Shown: piece after piece, positions 55,501 to 64,000 of the stretch
Numbering within the stretch: the first letter of the stretch is position 1
How the letters are laid out: each line of letters begins with the position of its first letter
Notes under the pieces: model-generated
Databases searched by the model: none
The model's input: the letters and a program-made list of their open reading frames with translations, nothing else
Told to the model about the DNA's origin: nothing
Assembly: GCA_020091685.1 (NCBI GenBank)
Contig: CM034604.1
Location: forward strand, 11,120,519-11,184,518
Reading direction: 5' to 3'
Length of the DNA: 64,000 nt
DNA from: Lutjanus erythropterus
Taxonomy: Eukaryota; Chordata; Actinopteri; Lutjaniformes; Lutjanidae
Made by a program: the position numbers and the translations under genes

Positions 55501-58500
55501 TTATCATTGTTACTGTTTTGCCTTATTTTTACAATGGTTTAGTGTCTTCAGCTTCAGGTGTCTTGGTTTTACTTCAATTTTAGCTTAATTAATTCATACT
55601 GCCTACTGGGTATCCTGCTTTCTTATCATTATTTATCATTTTTATTATTCATAAACCAAAGTCATAATAATTTATTGAATGTCTTGACAGTTGAGACATT
55701 TCCTCTGTACCAAAGAGGTGGACCAAGAGACCTGCATATAGTAAGAGAATATAACCAGACAAGCTTTAATAACCTGTCACTACACAGTGTTTTCCCCTGA
55801 CCACACAGAGAATATAAGCGTGAATTATCTCCAAGAGATGCTGAACTAGGAATAATGAACTGACCAGTTATCCTGCATCAGCACTTTGGCCCTGCAGACA
55901 CTCCAGCCAGGCAAACAAAGACATAAATATGGAAACACTACGGATCCATCTGCATTAAACAAGTGTTCATTAGATGATGTTTCAGCTGTCTTGAGAACAG
56001 CCCAGTTTTGGGTGTGTTTTACTTCTCTTTGTTGACAGATAGACTTTACATAACCAGCGGCCCAACGCGCTGTCTACGCCGCCATCAAAACAGCCACGGA
56101 GGCACAAAAGGCAAGCATCCAGATGAGCGGCCGGCCTGCCAGTCATCCACACAGCCAGACAGGCAGGCAGGCAGGCTTCCATTATGTTCTGGGCTGTGAG
56201 TGCTGATTGCTCGCCACTGCTGCCTGTGTCAGGATTAGCCATTGTGGCCGGAGCAGAGTGGACAGGCTCAGAGCCCGAGATGATGCTGAAAACCCCCTCT
56301 GTAAGCAGCGAGGGGCTGGAGTGTATTCACTGCGGACAGAATAAACATTTATGGTAGAAATGCAACATCCAGGCTGGCACATAACCACACCGGCGAGCGC
56401 TTGAAATCTCACGCATGCACGTAAAATGACAATCTGCGATGTACGCCAGCATGCGTGCGCACACACACACAAACAAGCAAATGAGAACCTACACAGGAAA
56501 ACATACTGGCTGCTCTCTCTGCTTCTTTCTCTCTCTGTCCATCTCCTCCCTCATCCCTCCTTCCCCAGAAAAGTGGCAGGCGGTGGAGCTGGACTCACGC
56601 CCCGCCAGAGTGGTCAGCAGTAACAGGATTAGCTGGGAGAGAGAGCGTGACGACAAGCCAGTTTGCTGCCGCGCACTGTCATTATTGAAATACATTACAC
56701 ACTCAAAATGGAGCTGCTGGAGCCAAACTGCTGTCGACTTAATTACTCCAAGAGCACTTTGTGGCCGTGGCACATTTTAATAATTTCTTCCCCTTCTCAC
56801 CCTGCTCCTTCCGCCCACTGGCTGGGGAGATGTTCAGAAAACATGGCGCCCTTGCTGGAGCACCCTGTCCACTCCTTTTTCATCGTTCGACCCCTCATTT
56901 CCACATGGTGCACTTCTTTTTTCTGTTCATCTCATTTTCTTTCCCGTGTTCGGGGCCGTAACTACTGCCGAGGACACAGAGGTCATATCCACAGTGTTGT
57001 TTCTGAGAATTTGGGGGATTTTACTGACACAAATAGTTGTGCGTATTGTATGTGTGTAACTTGTGTACAGTTTAAGGCTGATTCTCGTATTTATAAACTT
57101 AAAATTCAACATTTTTTACACATCACAATGTAGGGGGGATAGTAATGTACTGGGAAATCCAGTCCTGGACTTGGAGGGAGGAAATCAAGGCTGCAGGGAG
57201 ACCAGCAACTAAAATTAAAAATCAAGTTTTTCTAAGAGGAAAAGATTATAGGTTGGCAAAACTTTTTAAAGTTTATTTCAAAACTCGAGAGTGTTAGTGA
57301 AGACAGTTGCATCGAAATTCTGAGTTTTCTTAACTTTTTTGAACAGGATACAAAGGGAAGACATGGAGTTGGCCTCTATTATTATTATTATTCTATTAAA
57401 TAGATGTTTTTCATGATGTTCGCGGACACTCGCCCCCTCTGCCCTCCAGGATCTGTGCCCCAGAACATAATTAAAAAATACAAGTCAGGCAGTTACAGTA
57501 TATGTGCATGACAGCCAAGTCTACCTCTGCTTACACAGACACACACCTGGGGGCCCACCAGAAATCCCTTAGAGCAGCCATTTTTAAAAAGGCACTTTTT
57601 ATTTTAGGAACATCACGCTCAAACGCGGAGCGATCCTGCTGCTTTTTGGCGCACACCATGATGCACTTTTCCTCGACTCACATCAAGTTCAATTAGCTCC
57701 CAGATCAAATCTTACGACGAGCAAACTGTTGAGCTGGCAGCTGCACACAGACCTCCTCCTGGCTGGCTGCTTTCTACACTTAACTTTCTCAGCAGCATCG
57801 CTCAAGGCCATATGACTTGACTGTATGAATTATGTATAGGCTCATATTCTGCTACAGCGTATAGGCTAAAGCTGTCATGAGCATCTGTGGCCACCCCTGT
57901 GACCAATGAGGCTCTTGATTGGTTGTGTGCGATGTCCAAGTCCCCTGGGGTGAGAGGTCATTGAGGTTCAAATCCAGGTAGATAATATTTCCAAGAGATG
58001 TTAGCCGCAGGCATGATGCAAGTCCTCAGGGAGGAACAGGAAATAGGATATCTGGTTGAGGAGCGTTGACAGCCCTGCAGAGAAGGAAAAGGAAGGAATA
58101 TATACTGGAAAAAAAGATAAGAAAACTTATACAATCACAAGGCAACTGTCTTCAGTAATTCTTTGAGTTTTTAATAAACTACATTTTACTGACATATACA
58201 TTTTTTGTTGATATAATTTACTTTTCTATGCTAGATAAACGTGAATCTTTGGCCGTGTGTCGTCCCTCTGATTTAGTCCAAATTTAGTTCAAAAATAGAC
58301 ATCTTTTCACCTTCAGCTGCAACAAAAATGTAGATGGAAAACGTGTAGTTGTTGCTAAAACCCGCAAGATTCAAGTTTATCTGAAGAAGAAAAGTAAATT
58401 ATCTCAAATATTAAATTATATGACAAAACCTTTTTAGTTTATTTCAAAACTTCAGAGTTTACGTTTGATTGAAAACTTTTTTACGGTGTAGAGAAGAGTT

Positions 58501-59372
58501 TTGGAAATGGAGGGAAAAAAAGAGGAGATGAAGATAGAAAAATAAGAAGAAAATAAATGTTGGTGAAGGAGTAACAGACAGAGAGTCCTTAGCACAGTCA
58601 CGCAAGCTTGAATTAAAATGCCAACTCCAGGGGGGGTGTGCACAGTGCAGGGCTGCTGGATCACATGCACATGCAAACATATTTGCACGAGCACACGTGC
58701 AAGGAAGTTGTCAAGTTAAGTTAGCAGGGCAGTGCTTCATTTGCATCGTGTAGATAGTCTGCATATATGGTTATTTCCCCCTCGAGAGCAGATATAGAGT
58801 GTAAAATATTAACATGATGTGATGTTCTTTCAAACACAATTCAGCACTGTTTCCTCTCTGCTTTTGCCTCAGCTCGGAGTAAAGTAGAAGCTGCTATATA
58901 CGTGCATGCAACACTCTCCCACTGAAACTGATAAATGAAATTCATCTGGGCAAAATCTGGGCGTCTGGGTATTAAGCAGCCAAGGAAACACAAACATGGA
59001 ATCCCCTCTCATTCCCATAAGGCAGCACAGCGGGGCACATATGGTAAGGTAGATTTATCTCGTTCTAAGAAGTGCATTTATCTACTTTAGAAGTCTCTCT
59101 GGATGAGATAAATGATATCACCTGCGGCCACTGGGGAAATTAAATTGATTATTTTCTTAGCGTGCTGCAGTGCAGATGGCACAGAAGCCTCAACTTCCAA
59201 TTGTGTTTTCATGCAATCAGTGCTCACGTGGTGGATTACAAGATTGGTTTCTCTTAACTTTGCCTTTTCCTGCAATGTTCTACCCAAGTCCAGCTACTGT
59301 AGGCCACAGCTCACACTGTACTGTGACACAGTGCAGGACTGCAAGCAGAACCCTACAGCTCTGCCTGTGACA
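55501..59372. other. Long single-copy non-coding stretch
   Basis: AT-rich to 55800. A GC-balanced complex segment lies at 56050-56960 (with a GCAG/CAGG run at about 56158-56177), an (ATT)n run near 57380 and complex sequence at 57700-57900. 57230-57300 and 58395-58465 share AAACTTTTT(A)AGTTTATTTC and ..AAAACTTTTTT motifs, a small dispersed pair. The frames (up to 156 codons, 56663-57133) overlap on both strands and are not supported. Confidence 0.35.
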
Positions 59373-60596
59373 CACTCTTAAAAATAAAAGTGCTAACTAG
59401 ACACACATAGAGGTCTTTGGCTTTTCCCCTTAGGAGAACCTTTTTTGGTTCTTGATAGAACCTGTTATAAAAGTCCAATTTAGACCCCTTTCAGAGGGTT
59501 GTAGAACTGTGGGCTCTTTTCCACCAAATTAACTCTAGTTCTTGACCCAGTTCTGTTTAATATAATTCTTGGAACCTTGGTGTTCTCTAGTGAACCAGTC
59601 CATACTTCCACCAGTTTTGAGTGGAACCATTTTAATCAACAATGTCATCAACAGAGAATGATGCACAGTGCAGAACAACCTGTTGAATATGACACACCCA
59701 CTTTGGTTCCTCAGGAAAATTGTTTTTTAGGTTCCAGCTGGGAACCAACTTTTTGCATTAGGGTCTGAATAGATTTATTTTCAGGTGAATATGCTCTGAA
59801 CAGGACAGGACTGGTTCCATGCTGGTGGAAAAGGCCTATATGAGAAATTCTACAGAGAACCCTCCGATGATGTGAGGGTTAAAACACCCCCACCACCCAC
59901 GTTCTATCCAGAACATTTCCACCTTCTAAGGGTGCTAATGAAAACAATTTGCTACTTAGTTTCTACCCTTTTATATTGTAGTGTTTTCATCCATAACCTG
60001 CCTAGAAAGTTTTACCAAGAACCCTTTTATATTCCAGGAATTTAATCTAGAGGCCATCTGGGAGGATATATCAAGAACCCTTTTATATTTCAGGGGGTTC
60101 TACCAAGAACCCTGTTATATTCCAACGGTTTCATGTAAAACCCATCCACGGGGTTCGATCAAGAACACCTCTGTATCTGTATTGCAAGGGTTTGTTTTAG
60201 AGGCCATGCAGGCGGTTCTACCAAGAACCCTTTTATAATGCAAGTGTTTTTCTTGTGACCTTCTTTTCTTCAGAGGATCCTACGAAGGACCTGTATTCTG
60301 TATTCTACTGATGAGGCAAAAAAAAAAACATTTAACCCCATTCAACAATTTTTAAACTGAGGAAACGTTTAAACAAATTTTAATTAGTGAAATCTTTATT
60401 TAGTAATGAACAATGATGGTTTCATGCTTTTAACGATCCTTAAAGATTTCATTCTTCTGAAAAGGGCTTTCAAGAAGTCTTACAAAAAATCCTTGACAAA
60501 CACTTTATTCAGAAAAGGGTTCTTCACAAGCAAATGGTTCTGACTAGAGCCTCAGCCTCCACCAAGAATCTTTTTGTAACCCTTATTTTAAGAGCG
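59373..60596. mobile_element. CACTCTTA-ended TIR element with internal ~55-bp minisatellite (copy 2)
   Basis: Begins CACTCTTAAAAATAA and ends TTATTTTAAGAGCG, a near-perfect inverted pair. It shares with copy 1 the head (TTTGGCTTTTCCCC..AGGAGAA..TTTGGTTCTTGATAGAAC), the GGTTCTACCAAGAACCCTTT-type monomers (about five at 59990-60235) and the unique tail (GAGGCAAAA at about 60315, GAGGAAACGTTTAAACAAAT at about 60360). The two copies differ in monomer number, so the array expands and contracts. Non-coding. Confidence 0.6.
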
Positions 60597-63500
60597 TACT
60601 CCAGCGCTGCGTTGTGTTTATCCGAGCTTCAACCTGCCTTTTCCCCTCTGTTTCTTGGCTCTTTGGGCTGCAGATTACAGTAGAGTCATGCACGAGTGAC
60701 ATCAACAGACTTAACAGGTTCACAAGGCCAAACAAAATGTGCGAAAAGCAGGTGAGTGGCAAGAAGCCTTGTGAGTGTGAGGTGCAAACAAGGCTCAGGG
60801 GAGAGAGCACTGACTGTGAAATTACACAAACAGCCAAATGTGCAAAGTTGGGATGAAGAACGCACATGTAAGTCATACTGCAAACAAGTGTATATAACAT
60901 ACGCAGGCATAAAGATGTGAGTACACATTCACACTAGAAGGAGAGTCAGGGGAGAGGGAAGTGAGATAGGAACCAATAATAATGAAGGTTAAAAACAGAC
61001 GGAAACCCCCCAAGAAACGTATTTTACCATCTCTATTTGCTTGAGACCAGTTTAAATGAGTTTGATTGCATTAGGGAGGCCTGTATGTGCATTGATTTCT
61101 TCGTTCAGGGGAAGATATAAACAGAAAAAAAACAGCTTGGAAACTCCAGACATCAGCAGGAAATAAGCAATGGATGATGAGATATGATTGTTACATATTC
61201 CACCAACAAAGGCTGCAGTGTTTCGTTTTAGATGGTCAAGAGATGAAAGAGCAGCAATCTGCTCAGAGGCAAGCACAAATAGCGGCTGTGATTGGAACAA
61301 TATGATTGAAATAGTTCAGTCGATACAAATATCTACTCCTAAAGATTTAAAGTACTAAGGCAAAGGATGGATTTCTCCAAGGAGATCAATTAAGTATCAC
61401 TTAACCTATATCTGAAATCAGTGGGTTATTTCAATTATTAAACAATCAGAATTTAATTTCATCTCCATGTTGAACTGTTGTTACACATAAAGCATTTGCC
61501 ATGTTTGAACTTGCTCTAATTAGTGGCTCACTTATGGTTCACAATGTAGATTAACTCACTTAGTAAGTGATGCATTTTCCCATTTTTGGTAGTTGTTGGC
61601 ATTATAATTACCTCTATATGATCAATTACACATTTTACATGTTTTTTTCAGTGTTTGCTATGCATGTGTACACATGTTTTGTCGCTGTGTCACATTAGGC
61701 AGTGAATCGCACACTGTGGGACAGGCTCCCCTATGAGTCAGGAGTTTGTTGACGCTATCACACTGATCTTTTTAAATAAAGTTCAGCTTAGTTTTAATGA
61801 GTTGGTTCCCCAGTTGTTGTTGATGATTGGTGGTGGTGTGAACTTTTTTTGCCAGCAGCAAAATCAACACGTAGATGCAAGTTTTTTTAAATGCAAGTAA
61901 TTCTGCTTAAAATAGGCGGTTGACCTGTTTCCATTGCCACTAGACCTGTTCTGTTTTGTTTTTTCTGACGTATGTCAGATATCAGAGGACTCAACTCATG
62001 TGTGTGCCAGCTAGCAGACAGGCAAGAAAGGCATTTTTAAAAACGTCTGTGTATTCAGCTCTCAGTACTTTTGTATCTTCTAACTGAATCTCTGTGGTTT
62101 GTGTCATGCTGTTTGTACTTTAAGGTTTGCCTATTCAGCTGCTTTACCATAAAAGCATTTAGATATCCAAATTCATGGAAATAAAATGTTTTTCCACCGT
62201 TCATATGCTTGACTGAAGAGCAGGTCATTAGTTAAATTCACACTTTCAAGCAGGTCCAGACTTCAGTGTGCTGGCCACATGTGCTGAGTCAAGCATTTAT
62301 GGAAAAAGAGGCGACAAGCCTCTGCTGTAAAAAGGACATTTCCACCTAGGTGTCATGTTTCAATCACAGCTGATCGGAGTGGGGGCTAATAAATACCCCT
62401 GACTAGTGCAGAGTCATTTGACCCAGGGCTGACTATTAATTGTATCCCTTCCCACTGCAGACAGATTTTAGTGGGCATTAGTAGATTTTTTGTCCAGTGT
62501 AAAAGGGGCACAGGCTTGAGAACAACTGCATCATCAAAGCAGAGCTCCTGAGTGTGTGCTGTTTTCCAACTGCAGGCGTAGCGTTGCTATGACAATCAGG
62601 TCCACCTATACAGTAGACGTATTACCTGGAGTACAGTTGAGTCATTTAAACAAGTTTTAAATAAATGTCATCATAATACCAAACACCCTAGTAAAATGTC
62701 AGAGAGGTATGAAATTATGAAAAGAATAGATACCAGTCAAGCCTACATGACTTGCTGACTTACATATTCCATCAATTAATGTTTACATATATAATCCTAG
62801 TTTTATGAAATAAAGCGCTGTCTCTTTCCCTCCCAGTCAGTCCAAAAAAAAAAGGAGTGTGTGTGCAAAGGAGAGTGTGTGTGCTGAGGGTGACGTTGTA
62901 CCCACAGGGTTGATTAATTCGGTGTAATGATCCTGACCTGAGGCTTAGAGCCAAATAGCTTAATGTTCACCCAAATAAAATAAAACAGCAATCGTCTTTT
63001 GCTTCATCACAGAGTGTTCTGTGCTTTCATGGTTCAGCATCGTGGAACATGTTGTAATTCTTGTCAAAATGTGGAAGAAGGTAGGCAAAATAATTCTAAC
63101 ATGTTGGTCTTTTAGCTGGGACACTGTGAGGCATTGCAAATGACCGTGACAAGGACTAAATTGTGTCATCCAGCTCTCATTTTAATATGCCCCCAAATTA
63201 TTTGGCTCGGGACATTTTTTGGCTTAAGATGCACTTGGTAATAATAAAAGTCTGTGACTAGCTGTTCAGATAAGTGACCATTATCCTCCAAAAAGCTAGT
63301 TGGCTGTGTTTGTGTGTGTGTAAATAATGTGTGGATAATGATGGTGTTCGGCATTGTTGTTAGCAGCTACATCAGTAGTAGTGTTGAAAAGTGTTGAAAA
63401 GTTTGGAATCGCCTGTCACAAAAGCTTTATCCAGTACAGTCAGATGAAAAGTTGTCTTTACAAATAGATATTATTTTGTATGATGATGGTTTCCAAAAAA

Positions 63501-64000
63501 AGAGTAATGTTTTGTACAAGGAAAACAAAATGCTGTACAGTGGTTCAACCAGACTAACAATTCAAAGGGCAGAAAGAGAAAAGATACCTCTGTGAAACTG
63601 TTAGATGAGACTGGAAGAAAACACCAGTAAAATAAATCTGAAGTTAAGCATCAAAATCTGTTCAGATTTAAATAAGAACAGTTTTCAGTAATACCTATTA
63701 CAATTTACAGGTGTGTTGCTTTTGCAAAGGTATTCTTAAAACTTTAAAATAGAAATAGAAGGTCAGTCTGGAGTTAGAACTGTTGGGTTTAAATCACAAA
63801 ATATCAGCTGAACAAACTAAGGACTGACAGATCATAGTTTAAACCTTTTAATCTAACTACTGACTGCAGACTGAAATCTGATTGGCTACCCCAAGTGTCA
63901 TCCTATTATCCTCAAGTATGATTGGCTTCTCGCTGTCCAGTGAGAAGCGGGACCTTAGTTTGACCCAACTGTTTGATTAGTATTTTTAAATGTGCATTTT
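60597..64000. other. AT-rich single-copy non-coding stretch
   Basis: Frames at 60583-60928 overlap on opposite strands and are not supported. 62250-62480 is complex single-copy DNA with small palindromes (GAGGCGACAAGCCTC, GGGGCTAATAAATACCCC). A short A-run (A10) lies near 62845, followed by TG-rich sequence. No gene was recognised up to the window end. Confidence 0.35.

Noticed and set aside
56663..57133. 156-codon plus-strand frame
   Set aside because: Overlaps other plus frames and minus frames in the same block; composition not protein-like; no motif.
57965..57976. tRNA B-box-like GGTTCAAATCC
   Set aside because: No A box at the right distance and no cloverleaf can be drawn from the flanking bases.

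Overview
The window is ordinary vertebrate nuclear DNA, most likely from a ray-finned (teleost) fish and probably a percomorph. The basis is the repeat content: TTAA-flanked foldback MITEs, hAT-like elements, an L2-clade LINE, and several short families that I recognise as widespread in teleosts. There are also long AT-rich single-copy stretches and almost no coding signal. The species and the host gene cannot be named from this sequence. The only recognisable protein-coding sequence is a broken LINE reverse transcriptase at 54895-55500. No open frame exceeds about 170 codons, which is what chance gives in 64 kb. The window is therefore intergenic, or lies inside one or more large introns.

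Layout. 1-1520: a CpG-rich, promoter-like island (540-1520) with a TATA motif. 1773-6200: a TIR element, a cluster of REST/RE1-like sites (2680-2824), AT-rich LINE-tail-like sequence, a tandem duplication, and a tandem repeat carrying DR1 nuclear-receptor motifs. 7.7-14 kb: interspersed repeats, a degenerate minisatellite and a small hAT-like element. 15817-18086: a three-level nested transposon stack. 20-27.3 kb: T-rich repeat, MITE, interleaved repeat families, a second CpG/TATA-rich segment (25178-25610) abutting a large TIR repeat that contains a candidate solo LTR. 28.5-36.1 kb: LINE tails and two more TTAA-flanked elements. 37.8-38 kb: an exon-like island. 39.4-46.5 kb: repeat fragments, a foldback with another RE1 site, microsatellites. 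47457-48405 and 59373-60596: two copies of one TIR element, each amplified internally into a ~55-bp minisatellite. 51.6-55.5 kb: a second DR1-bearing repeat, a candidate short-intron exon pair, and the LINE fragment.

No set of genes acts together here. What stands out is the regulatory potential carried by repeats (RE1 and DR1 sites), the readable order of transposon insertions, and three exon-like islands bounded by good splice consensus. I found no rRNA, confident tRNA, CRISPR or prokaryote-type feature. All repeat and family names rest on memory of teleost repeats and on terminal structure, not on a database search.
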